Below, piece after piece: positions 47,584 to 56,204 of a DNA stretch of 64,000 bases. Where the stretch lies: NCBI GenBank assembly GCA_951828515.1, contig OX639992.1, positions 3,202,217 to 3,266,216 of the forward strand, read 5' to 3'. The position numbers were made by a program, and so were the translations under genes. Positions within the stretch are counted from its first letter, which is position 1. Each line of letters starts with the position of its first letter. A model generated the notes under the pieces. It was not told the origin of the DNA and ran no database searches. It worked only from the letters and a program-made list of their open reading frames with translations. The stretch is from an uncultured Poribacteria bacterium. GTDB taxonomy: Bacteria; Poribacteria; WGA-4E; WGA-3G.

Positions 47584-48345
47584 TCAGCGGCCGGCAGTCA
47601 GTTTTAAGTTTCCCCATGTTGTTGTGAGTTTTCCGTAGGGGGTTACGGCGAATCCGCCACTATTTGGAACACTGTCACCGGTGACAGTGATGTTATCAAA
47701 GCGTGCTGTATAATTTGCGAGACCGAAGCCGACACCGCCTGTCAGAACGTTAGTAAGTTTACCTGCCTTTACTTCAATTTTTTTCCCGCCATGCACAAAA
47801 GCAAAATCATCACCTGTTTCCACAATTTTCTCACCATTTGACGAAAAAGTGAAGTTTTCACCCTTAACGCTTAACTTTAGATGCGCCCACTTGTTTAATC
47901 TTAAAAGCGGGTGAGGTTCAAAGTAGAGAACTACAAATTCTACATCGTGCAAATCGCCCGTCACACAACTCAACAATGATCCGGCGAGAGGATCGTCCAG
48001 TACCACCGGGTCCGCAAAACTACAGTAGAACAACACACTTCCCTTAACCCGTGCTGCAATCGCTATAGCACCCCTACCGTGTTTTTTTTCTGGCTTGACA
48101 TCAAATTCTAAAGTGTAATCCTCCCACGTTTCATCACCTGTTGTGAGTAAACGCATAGCCGGATCAAGACTTACGGCGTGAAGTTCATCATTGACGATCT
48201 CCCAAGAACCGGGTGCCTCCTTGAGCTGGACAAGCTCCTGCCATCCTTCCAAATCTTTGTCATCAAAGGTTTCCAGAAATGTACCTGACCAGCCGGAAAA
48301 GGGCAAAAGAAAAAGGACAGGGACAATACATATAAATTTCATCAT
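47584..48345 (-). CDS. Secreted beta-jelly-roll protein with WG tail
   Basis: 253 residues with a signal peptide (MMKFICIVPVLFLLPFSGWS). The body, FLETFDDKDLEGWQELVQ, SWEIVNDELHAVS, YTLEFDVKPEKK and VKGENFTFSSNGEKI, is of the DUF1080/concanavalin-like type that binds or cleaves glycans. It ends KLTTTWGNLKLTAGR. AAGGAG precedes the ATG. It starts 54 bp after the sigma-propeller gene at 48400-51297 and is probably its last operon member. Confidence 0.8.
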   Translation of the reverse strand: MMKFICIVPVLFLLPFSGWSGTFLETFDDKDLEGWQELVQLKEAPGSWEIVNDELHAVSLDPAMRLLTTGDETWEDYTLEFDVKPEKKHGRGAIAIAARVKGSVLFYCSFADPVVLDDPLAGSLLSCVTGDLHDVEFVVLYFEPHPLLRLNKWAHLKLSVKGENFTFSSNGEKIVETGDDFAFVHGGKKIEVKAGKLTNVLTGGVGFGLANYTARFDNITVTGDSVPNSGGFAVTPYGKLTTTWGNLKLTAGR

Positions 48346-48399
48346 GCGTCTCCTTCAGTTTGTGATTAGAAAGTAAATTTTGGGTTTCGGAAACCGAAT

Positions 48400-51297
48400 C
48401 TACCACTGTTCTTCAAGGGAGATGTGAAACATTCGGCCATGTTGGGTGGCAATGTAAAGTTTGTTGTTGCTGACGACGAGGGAGTCAACTGCATCTGGAA
48501 CGCTTGGAGAAATCTGATGCCATCCGTGATAGTCGTTCAGACGATAGACCCCAGCATCACCAGCACCATAAACGTTGGTATGATGGACAGCGAATCTATC
48601 TATGACGGGACGCTCACCCATTTCATCGGTGAGCACACGCCAATGTTCGCCGTTCTGTGAAGCCAAGACACCTTCGTCCGTTGCGACGTAAACTGTTGAC
48701 CCCGCAAAAATTATTTCCTTGAAACGGGTAAAGCGAAGCGGAAGGATCGGTGTGACATCTTTCCAACTGTTTCCTTCATCGAGTGATTGGAACAACTTAC
48801 CATCCCGTTTTCCGACGTACACGGTCTCCCCTGAAGCGGCTAACTTGAAACCTTTATCAAATCTGCCGTTAAGGGATCCACTGGTATCTATTAGCCCGGT
48901 ATCTGTCCATTCTGAATCGCCGGGTTTCCACCTGAAAAGCCGGTGCTTCCATTCGGTATAGAACGTTTGTCCGCTGGCTGCAAAGCTACCAATCCTGTCA
49001 TGTTTTATCGTTAAGGATGCCATTTCTGGTGAGTTCCCGTTTTTTTCACGATGATCAGACAAAAGTTCCTGTTTGACTTCTTCTATCCATGTCTCCAACT
49101 CAATATCCATAAGCGAGGATTCCCGTTCAAAAGTGGGTGCCCTCTGAACCGGGACAAGTGTGTTGGCATCTGCAGATAATTGAAAAAGGTGTAGGTTGTC
49201 TGTTCCCGGGGCGATTCCATAAAGAACGTCTCCAGCAATTGCTAACTGTGAAGCGAAAGAAAAATGAAGCGGCGGAAGCTCTTCTTCTGTCCCTTCAAGC
49301 GTATGTTTATCGAAATCAATCCCAATGGTTTCCCACACCTCACCCTCGTCAACTGACTGAACGAGTCCCCTATCGGTACGAGCATAAAGTCTATTGTTGA
49401 CTGCAATCAGGTCCCATATTTTTGTTTCCATTATCCCATTCATAAGTGGCTGCCATGATTTGCCGCCATCGGTTGTGCGATGAATACCGAACGAACTGGC
49501 TGTGTAAAAAGTATTTTTGTCTGCTGCTACAACGCCTTGTGGTAAAAACGTTTCGCCGGTAGTCGTCAGAATTACCGCACCAAGTGCTGTACTCCTAAAA
49601 GGGGATTTATTTCCGTGCGTTATCTCAGTCCATGATGCCCCTAAGTCAATAGAGTGGAAAACCTTCACTGAATTTGGGTTGATCATCACGTTCGTCTGTG
49701 CTATAAGATTTTCGCTTGATTCGAGAGATTTCAATTTTAATGGCTTAGGTCCGATTTCAACATAGAGATTGTTTTCAAAAGCCGCTAAAGATCGGATAGC
49801 ATGTTGGGACGGATGAACCGATAATCGCTCCCACACATCTGAATTGAGGCGGTAGAGCCCTGTGTGTGTGCCAGCAAATACCGTGTTTGCAACCGCAGTT
49901 ACTGCGTAAACATTTTCGTCTATGAGTCCATTCTTCAAGGGCTTCCATTGGCCGCCAGCATCTGTGGATCGGAAAACGCCTTTCGTTTGGAGGGCGAGAT
50001 ACATTATAGGACGTGGTTGTGAGTTATGCGCGCCTGTTTCATTCATGATGATAAGTCCAACGGCATGTCCCTCTGGTCGGGAGCAAAAGACCTTCCACGT
50101 TTCACCATTATTCGTTGAAGCGAATATTTTATCGGTGGAAACAATATAGAGGGTGTCCCCAAACTCAGCCATCGGCATCCGGAACTGCCCCATTGGTATA
50201 CTCGTGTTGATGAGTGTCCATGCGGTTGCGTCCGATGCCAATCTGTAGATACCTGTCGGTGCCGCCGCGTAGAGTGTGCTTGTAGATGTAACAAAGATGT
50301 CGAACACATTACCCCCGTGAGGTCCGTTGGTTCGTGTCCATCGCGAATTATCGAACTTCGCGGAATTCTCCTGTGTATTGGATGCCAAAACCGTCTCGGT
50401 AATTTGTTGACCGATCCCCCTGTTTTCGCTCGGCGTAACGGTACGCCCGACCTGACTCCGGACATCGGGCTCTGAATCAACATCAAGTACAATAAGCGCG
50501 TCAATAATCTCAATCGTGGACTCAGATTGTGCCTCTAAACTGTACGGCTTCTGAAAACGGGTAATGTATTGATTGCTCGCACCCAGTAGCAACAGAACCA
50601 CAATGACAGTCGTTCCAAAAGCCGTCCACGGGAGTAGCGGTTTCCCAACAGGCGGCGGTGTCGGCTTCAGGTCAGCGACTTGCTGCATGATGCTCTCGAT
50701 TAAGTGAGTAGGTAATGACACGCCTCCAAGCACCTCTTGAACCAAGAGTTCCTCTTTCTCTTGCAAACGCTTTCGTGCCCGGTGCAGTCGACTATGAATC
50801 GTCTTCACGGACACACCCAAAAATTTGCCGATTTCCTTCGCGTTCATTTCGCCGAGATAGTAGAGCGTTACCACTGTGCGTTCGCTCTCCGGTAGTCTGG
50901 CAAGAAGTTGTTCGACGATTTCACTGCGCCGTTCGGAGGCTTCTGTCTCGCGATGCTCCGATACATAATGGGCATAGGAGAATTTTTCTATTTCTCCCAC
51001 GGATGTGCCTTCTAATGATTGAATTGCGGGTTTTTTCTTTCGCATCCAGTTAATGCAAAGCCGATTTGCGATGACATAGAGCCACCCGGCAAACTGGTTC
51101 GGATCCTTGAGCGTCGAGAGTTTCTTGTATGCTTTGAGGAAAGTATCTTGCGCAATTTCTTCAGCATAGTGAAAATCGCCAATCTTCCGCCACACCAAGG
51201 CATGAACGCTTTTTTGGTACTTTTTAACTAAAGTGCTAAATGCCTCGTCGTTACCTGACAAGGTGCTGCGAATCAGTTGAGCATCATCTTTTTCCAT
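48400..51297 (-). CDS. ECF sigma factor fused to a transmembrane helix and an Asp-box propeller (copy 1)
   Basis: 965 residues. Region sigma2 spans about 8-92 (DFHYAEEIAQDTFLKAYKKL), and sigma4 spans 128-180 (LPESERTVVTLYYLGEMNAK, then VKTIHSRLHRARKRL). A proline-rich linker (KPTPPP) leads to one helix at 222-241 (LPWTAFGTTVIVVLLLLGAS), then about 700 residues of Ycf48-like propeller with Asp boxes STNNGETW, STDAGGQW, SIDLGASW, TTDGGKSW and SLDEGNSW. The sigma part would be cytoplasmic and the propeller outside. GGAGAATCCTG precedes the ATG. It follows the permease gene by 64 bp. Confidence 0.92.
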   Translation of the reverse strand: MEKDDAQLIRSTLSGNDEAFSTLVKKYQKSVHALVWRKIGDFHYAEEIAQDTFLKAYKKLSTLKDPNQFAGWLYVIANRLCINWMRKKKPAIQSLEGTSVGEIEKFSYAHYVSEHRETEASERRSEIVEQLLARLPESERTVVTLYYLGEMNAKEIGKFLGVSVKTIHSRLHRARKRLQEKEELLVQEVLGGVSLPTHLIESIMQQVADLKPTPPPVGKPLLPWTAFGTTVIVVLLLLGASNQYITRFQKPYSLEAQSESTIEIIDALIVLDVDSEPDVRSQVGRTVTPSENRGIGQQITETVLASNTQENSAKFDNSRWTRTNGPHGGNVFDIFVTSTSTLYAAAPTGIYRLASDATAWTLINTSIPMGQFRMPMAEFGDTLYIVSTDKIFASTNNGETWKVFCSRPEGHAVGLIIMNETGAHNSQPRPIMYLALQTKGVFRSTDAGGQWKPLKNGLIDENVYAVTAVANTVFAGTHTGLYRLNSDVWERLSVHPSQHAIRSLAAFENNLYVEIGPKPLKLKSLESSENLIAQTNVMINPNSVKVFHSIDLGASWTEITHGNKSPFRSTALGAVILTTTGETFLPQGVVAADKNTFYTASSFGIHRTTDGGKSWQPLMNGIMETKIWDLIAVNNRLYARTDRGLVQSVDEGEVWETIGIDFDKHTLEGTEEELPPLHFSFASQLAIAGDVLYGIAPGTDNLHLFQLSADANTLVPVQRAPTFERESSLMDIELETWIEEVKQELLSDHREKNGNSPEMASLTIKHDRIGSFAASGQTFYTEWKHRLFRWKPGDSEWTDTGLIDTSGSLNGRFDKGFKLAASGETVYVGKRDGKLFQSLDEGNSWKDVTPILPLRFTRFKEIIFAGSTVYVATDEGVLASQNGEHWRVLTDEMGERPVIDRFAVHHTNVYGAGDAGVYRLNDYHGWHQISPSVPDAVDSLVVSNNKLYIATQHGRMFHISLEEQW

Positions 51298-51361
51298 CAG
51301 GATTCTCCATGATAATGAATAGTTTAGTCGCCCTGAACATCCGCAATCTAACGATCTCCCC

Positions 51362-52786
51362 TCAAATATCTGTCCGGAAAAATTTCAAAAATGCCCCGAT
51401 TGTTAACACTACTGCAAAAAAACAGAGCAGTAAAATATCCACAGCAGAGTGGCGCAATGTGTCACCTAAGGGAGTTACGACCAAATTTGGCGGTGGATCG
51501 ATTTTTTCCTCACTTGACTGAGATGGGTTCATACGGGTTGCCAATTGTACTATTTGTGCAAAGGGATCATCTGAAATATGAGTGAAATAGTTTGTATTGA
51601 GTTGTGCATAGTAGGATTCACCGGTTTGGAAGTAGGTATCTCTTTTGAGCTTCCCTGTCTGCGTTAAGTTCATGACGAGAAAAGTTAAGGAAGATGTCGG
51701 TGTGATTCGGGAAAGTGTCTCACCCATGGACTCTTGCCTCGCCTTCTCACGTTGGTATGCTCTGTCAATCTTGTTCGCTTGATTCTCGAATTTCAGTCGA
51801 TATTCCGTCTCAATAGGTTCGCGGAGTTCTTGCAAATTATCCTCGCCATCGGGTCTTATCTCAAGGCGGCCTCCTGTGGCTTCCATAATTTTTTTTGTAA
51901 TCTTCTCATCCTTCTCTGCATTGAGATTGTTGCGAACTGCTGTCTTTTCCATATAGACACTCTGGACTGTCCGAGTGGGTGCAATGAGTTTCGCTGTAAC
52001 AAAACCAGCCCGCGGTGCAATCAACACAGCAAATACCCAGACCGTAAAAGCGACGATAAGAGCTGTTTTGGAATCGTCCAGATAGGTGGAGATCATCGTT
52101 CCTATCGAAAAAAACACAGCGATATAGAGCATTGCGGCTCCTGTTAGGCTGAGTACCCGTGGAAAAATATCGGACTCACCCAACGGGAACCCTTGCCAAA
52201 CAAGCACAAGTAAACCGAATAGGAATGAGACTAAGAATGGGATGACGAAGACGATGTATCCGCCAATCAATTTGCTCCAGAGAAAGAGGTCACGCGGTAA
52301 TGCATTTGCTAAGGTAATTCGCAGGGTCCCGGCTTCCCTTTCCCCGGCAACGGCATCAAACGTAAACAGCAACGCAAGCAGACTGAAAACAGTGCTGACC
52401 ACAAACAGAAAGTCAAGGTGTCCTAAAGCATAAGAGAGCGGTGCCTCTGCCAGTGTTGTTGAACCCCGTCGAACGCCATTACGGGTCATTCCAAGATAGG
52501 TGGGGAGTGCTTCCTCTAACCCGTTCGCGAAGACGCTCAACGGCGTTGGGTTAAGATAAAGTTTGGAGACCTCCTTATCTGGATCTTGGGCATTTGGCGG
52601 ATCCTCTTTCGCTTCAGCACTCGAACGTTTAACTGCCTCTTGATAGTCTACCTGATTCTGACGATAGTGTCGATAATTGATAGAAAGCGTGAGTGGGATG
52701 AGCAGGACACACATCAAAAGGAGCGCGACGAACCGGACGCTCAGAATATGATGCATTATCTCTTTTTGAATTAAAGTCATTAACAT
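51362..52786 (-). CDS. ABC-2 type permease subunit (copy 1)
   Basis: 474 residues from the ATG at 52786 (GGAG upstream). A first helix (VRFVALLLMCVLLIPLTL), an extracytoplasmic stretch, then FDAVAGEREAGTLRITLANA with five more helices, another large soluble loop of about 170 residues, and a last helix before FLKFFRTDI. The FDxxxGExExGTLR motif marks ABC-2 permeases of the DUF3526/GldF kind. No ATPase gene is near. A conserved ECF-like promoter lies 47 bp upstream and the sigma-propeller gene follows. Confidence 0.88.
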   Translation of the reverse strand: MLMTLIQKEIMHHILSVRFVALLLMCVLLIPLTLSINYRHYRQNQVDYQEAVKRSSAEAKEDPPNAQDPDKEVSKLYLNPTPLSVFANGLEEALPTYLGMTRNGVRRGSTTLAEAPLSYALGHLDFLFVVSTVFSLLALLFTFDAVAGEREAGTLRITLANALPRDLFLWSKLIGGYIVFVIPFLVSFLFGLLVLVWQGFPLGESDIFPRVLSLTGAAMLYIAVFFSIGTMISTYLDDSKTALIVAFTVWVFAVLIAPRAGFVTAKLIAPTRTVQSVYMEKTAVRNNLNAEKDEKITKKIMEATGGRLEIRPDGEDNLQELREPIETEYRLKFENQANKIDRAYQREKARQESMGETLSRITPTSSLTFLVMNLTQTGKLKRDTYFQTGESYYAQLNTNYFTHISDDPFAQIVQLATRMNPSQSSEEKIDPPPNLVVTPLGDTLRHSAVDILLLCFFAVVLTIGAFLKFFRTDI

Positions 52787-52832
52787 TAAGGTGTCTCCGT
52801 TTCCAAATCGGGATATGATACGCTTCAATTAC

Positions 52833-52863
52833 TAAAGACACAATTTTGGAGGAAAAACTTGCA
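52833..52863 (-). promoter_or_regulatory. ECF-type promoter candidate, copy 1
   Basis: On the minus strand TGCAAG (52863-52858), a 17-bp spacer and TGTCTTTA (52840-52833), inside a conserved block that starts TTTTTTCAGATTATGCAAG. The same block is upstream of the second permease gene and of the protease gene. The rest of 52864-53060 has no supported gene. Confidence 0.55.
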
Positions 52864-53060
52864 TAATCTGAAAAAATCAAGGAAATCAAGATTTTAAGCT
52901 AAAGATTAACCAGGGGCATTCAATTTTCCATTTATGGATTATGGAAACCCACTACTAACATCCATGTAATTCTGAAAATCCTGAGGTAGACCGCAAGTGC
53001 CGATGGTGTTCGACTCCCTATAATCCGCGAAATCTGCGATTCAGACAACTATGGTAGATG

Positions 53061-53201
53061 TTATACCATTTCTGAATAAACGCTCCTCATTAACGAAAAC
53101 CCGGTTTGTAGTAGCGCAATTCATTGCGCTCTTGCGTGCGGAAACTTTTAATGCGTTTCAAAACCACTGAAATGCGAATTTATTTTTCAGATTTGGTATT
53201 A
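53061..53201. repeat. MITE-like element B, copy 2
   Basis: A 141-bp element with ends TTATACCATTTCTGAATAAA and the inverse TTTATTTTTCAGATTTGGTA. Its interior holds the hairpin GTAGTAGCGCAATTCATTGC. It is related to 12604-12728. It is followed at 53270-53298 by the hairpin GCGATTCGGAGATCGCTCC. Confidence 0.6.
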
Positions 53202-53312
53202 GAATTACTTTGACACTTTACAATGACTTTACACTGTGGGAGGGAACTCCGATTCCCGACTCTCAAGACTGGGTCGCGATTCGGAGATCGCTCCTACAGA
53301 AAACGGGTCAAC

Positions 53313-54158
53313 TTATTTATATAATTCACCATAAAACGCCTTCCGCTTAATATTGCCCCACGTCATAGTGACCTTATCTTTCGGCGAAACGGCGAGCAAG
53401 GGACCTCGCATCGCAGCTCTGACCTCATCCTCGCTGAGCACACGATTCCATATCGCGACTTCATCGATGGAACCGCCTTCAAAGGCGTACTGTGGCTTAT
53501 TCTTCACACAGCCAATCCGCAAATCCTCTTTATTCGTGCCTTTGAAGTTGACGTTTTCGTTTAAAGTTTGGACTATAGATTCTCCGTCAAGATAGATTTT
53601 CACGCCATTATCCCCCACAGTCCCCACAATGTGATGCCACTTTCTATCCTTCATTGTATTACTAACCAGGATCATTTGCTGGTGTTGGAGTTCACCCGTT
53701 CCCAATACTATGCCAATACCGGAGCCATCCTCGAACCATCCGGCACCACCAATATCCTTTTCATCGTAGACTGCCATACCGTATGCACTATGGAGGTCTT
53801 TGCTACGAATCCCTTTATCGAACCATTGGGAAGAACGCCCCTTCCAATTCTCGTGATACACCCATGCCATCATCGTTATATCATCGTCGATTTTCAATTT
53901 ATGGGAATCTGGGATATTCACACAATCTTCAGTCTCACGAGTGATACGGATTGCCTTTCCATATTTACCCATGACAAATTGCGTATTTTCGATAACCTTA
54001 GCATCCAGACCGTTGCCGGATTCATCAAGAATTTGCTTGTCCTTAACGTTGTCAAACGTGAAGTAAACAACAAGTCCTTTAGTGAGATCTGCTGTAGTGT
54101 ATCTTGCTGTGATAAGCATCAGAAAAAATAATATAAGTTGGAAAAATACATGTCTCAT
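53313..54158 (-). CDS. Secreted LamG-domain protein with WG tail
   Basis: 281 residues from the ATG at 54158, which follows GGGAGGA (a longer frame to 54296 overlaps the permease gene and lacks a signal peptide at its start). The signal is MRHVFFQLILFFLMLITARY; the LamG domain has LVVYFTFDNVKDKQILDESG, HKLKIDDDITMMAWVYH, IVGTVGDNGVKIYLDGESI and IDEVAIWNRVLSEDEVRAAM. The end is KVTMTWGNIKRKAFYGELYK. It is the gene after permease copy 2 (77 bp gap). Confidence 0.87.
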   Translation of the reverse strand: MRHVFFQLILFFLMLITARYTTADLTKGLVVYFTFDNVKDKQILDESGNGLDAKVIENTQFVMGKYGKAIRITRETEDCVNIPDSHKLKIDDDITMMAWVYHENWKGRSSQWFDKGIRSKDLHSAYGMAVYDEKDIGGAGWFEDGSGIGIVLGTGELQHQQMILVSNTMKDRKWHHIVGTVGDNGVKIYLDGESIVQTLNENVNFKGTNKEDLRIGCVKNKPQYAFEGGSIDEVAIWNRVLSEDEVRAAMRGPLLAVSPKDKVTMTWGNIKRKAFYGELYK

Positions 54159-54235
54159 TTTTGTCCTCCCATAGTAGAATAGTGTTTGCAAGCACTTGGA
54201 TCCATCCACAATTTTCAAACTCTGACGGTTTTCGT

Positions 54236-55666
54236 TCAAATATCTGTGCGGAAGAATTTCAGGAACGCCACGGTTGTTAACACCACCGCAAAGCACCAGA
54301 GCAGTAGCACATCCACAACTGATCGACGAAAGGTCTCTCCTAAAGGGGTTGTCTCTAAAAGGGATGGTTGTGTGATTTTGACACCTGCATGGTGATGTTC
54401 GTTATAAGTATGATCTGAAATTTTACTGAACACATCCGTGTCAAGTCTATCCCAGTAGCGATTTCCTGCTTGCAGGTAGTCGCTTCTTTTCCCTTTTCCA
54501 GTCTGGGTCAAGTTCGTAGCGAGATAGATTAAAGAAGATGTCGGTGTCATTCGGGAGAGTGTCTCACCGATCTGCTCTTGTCGTTCCGTTTCACGTTTGT
54601 AATCTCGGTCGAGTTTATCGGAGTGGTTTTGGAATTTCAAGCGATATTCCTCTTCAAGCGGTCCCATGTGCTCCGCAATTTTTTCGGCATTTTTCCCTCC
54701 CGGTATTATGAGCGTAATCCTGCGTCCCATCTCATCCGTCATCTCGTCCCATTCGAGCTGCGACATTATTTTCATTTTTTCCTTTTCGAGTGTTGCATTG
54801 AAATCTTCTCGCATGGCTGTTTTCTCCATATAGATGCTCTGCGGTGTTCGTGTTGGGGTAATGAGTTTAGCTGCAAGGAACCCGACGCGGGGTGTAATCA
54901 ACACGGCAAACACCCAGACAGTAAAGGCAACGATGAGTGCCGTCTTGGCACTATCCAGGTAGATGGAAATCACCGTCCCTATCGCGAAGAACACAGCAAT
55001 ATAAAGCAAGGAGACGAGGGTTAAACTGAGGACTCGTGGAAAAATGTCGGACGCACCGAGCGGAAACCCTTGCCAAACGATCAAGAGTAAACCGAAGATA
55101 AACGACACCAAGAACGGAACCACAAATACAAGGTATCCGCCAATCAACTTGCTCCATAGGAATAAGTCACGCGGGAGAGCGTTCGCTAAGGTAATCCGCA
55201 GCGTTCCGGCTTCCCTTTCTCCGGCAACGGCATCGAACGTAAACAGCAACGCCAGTAGACTGAAAACTGTGCCTATAACAAAGAGAAAATCGAGATGTCC
55301 CAGCAGATAGGAAAGGGGTGAGGCGATTAAAGCGTCGGGCCCCTGTGTAATCCCATTGCGTGTCATACCGAGATAACTCGGCAGCACGTTTTCGAGTCCG
55401 TTTGCGAAGACGCTCAAAGGTGTCGGTTTGAGAAAGAGTTTGGAAACTTCCTGTTCCGGTTCAGGTGGTGAGTTCGGGTTCACTTCCGCCTCTTCAATAT
55501 TTGCCCGTTTAATGGCTTCTTGATAGTCCACTAAATTTTGGCGATAATTGCCGTAATTGATATGCAAGGTAAGCGGAACAAGCAAGAGACACATCAAAAG
55601 GAGCGCGACAAACCGGACACTTAGAATATGATGCATCATCTCTTTCTGAATCAGAGTTATTAACAT
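54236..55666 (-). CDS. ABC-2 type permease subunit (copy 2)
   Basis: 476 residues from the ATG at 55666 (GAGGGG upstream). It is closely similar to copy 1 along the full length: the same MLxTLIQKExMHHILSVRFV start, FDAVAGEREAGTLRITLANA and FLKFFRTDI end, with the soluble loops most diverged. It lies 538 bp downstream of the second sigma-propeller gene and has its own ECF-like promoter candidate, then a LamG gene. Confidence 0.88.
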   Translation of the reverse strand: MLITLIQKEMMHHILSVRFVALLLMCLLLVPLTLHINYGNYRQNLVDYQEAIKRANIEEAEVNPNSPPEPEQEVSKLFLKPTPLSVFANGLENVLPSYLGMTRNGITQGPDALIASPLSYLLGHLDFLFVIGTVFSLLALLFTFDAVAGEREAGTLRITLANALPRDLFLWSKLIGGYLVFVVPFLVSFIFGLLLIVWQGFPLGASDIFPRVLSLTLVSLLYIAVFFAIGTVISIYLDSAKTALIVAFTVWVFAVLITPRVGFLAAKLITPTRTPQSIYMEKTAMREDFNATLEKEKMKIMSQLEWDEMTDEMGRRITLIIPGGKNAEKIAEHMGPLEEEYRLKFQNHSDKLDRDYKRETERQEQIGETLSRMTPTSSLIYLATNLTQTGKGKRSDYLQAGNRYWDRLDTDVFSKISDHTYNEHHHAGVKITQPSLLETTPLGETFRRSVVDVLLLWCFAVVLTTVAFLKFFRTDI

Positions 55667-55802
55667 TAAAGGACCCCTCATTGACTTGATTGGTATCGGG
55701 TAACAATTTTTGGACGATTCTTTCTTCAATAACACACCGCCGTTTTTGAAAGGTTCCTAAGCGGATTCAACTTGGACGTGATACACGATCTCCTTCAATT
55801 AC

Positions 55803-55833
55803 TAAAGACACAATTTTGAGGCGAAAACTTGCA
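55803..55833 (-). promoter_or_regulatory. ECF-type promoter candidate, copy 2
   Basis: TGCAAG (55833-55828), a 17-bp spacer, and TGTCTTTA (55810-55803) in the same conserved context as copies 1 and 3. The leader to the permease ATG would be about 130 nt. Confidence 0.55.
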
Positions 55834-55859
55834 TAATTTGAAAAAAATCTAAAAATTAG

Positions 55860-56204
55860 GAGTCGGTGGTCGGGATTCGGGGGTCCCTCCTACAGAGGAC
55901 AAAGATACCGCCCTCAGGTTCACCTTTGATTCTCTCCGCATGGATTGGAATAATCGCGAGCATGCGGATACACCCAAGTAAAACACTCCGTCCTACAGAA
56001 GAGGTTGTCAGTGGTTGGTAGGAAATGAAGATCACAGCGATATTTGTCTGGATTACAGAGGCATTGGCTGATGAAAGATGTCGGGATTGCAAATCCCTCC
56101 CACAAAAAACTTCAAGGGCGCGATCGGAAGATCGTAACAGAAAAGGCGAGGTTGGGAAACCTCGCCAGCAGGGGTGAAGATATTTGATGCAGTTTGGAAA
56201 TCAC
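55860..56204. other. Intergenic with hairpin repeats
   Basis: Several short hairpins occur: GGGATTCGGGGGTCCCTCC (55873), GGGATTGCAAATCCCTCC (56082), CGATCGGAAGATCG (56120) and GGCGAGGTTGGGAAACCTCG (56144). No gene is supported. Confidence 0.55.

Noticed and set aside
53313-54296. Longer start for the LamG gene at 54296
   Set aside because: The first 46 codons overlap the permease gene, have no ribosome site and would place the signal peptide inside the protein. The ATG at 54158 has GGGAGGA.
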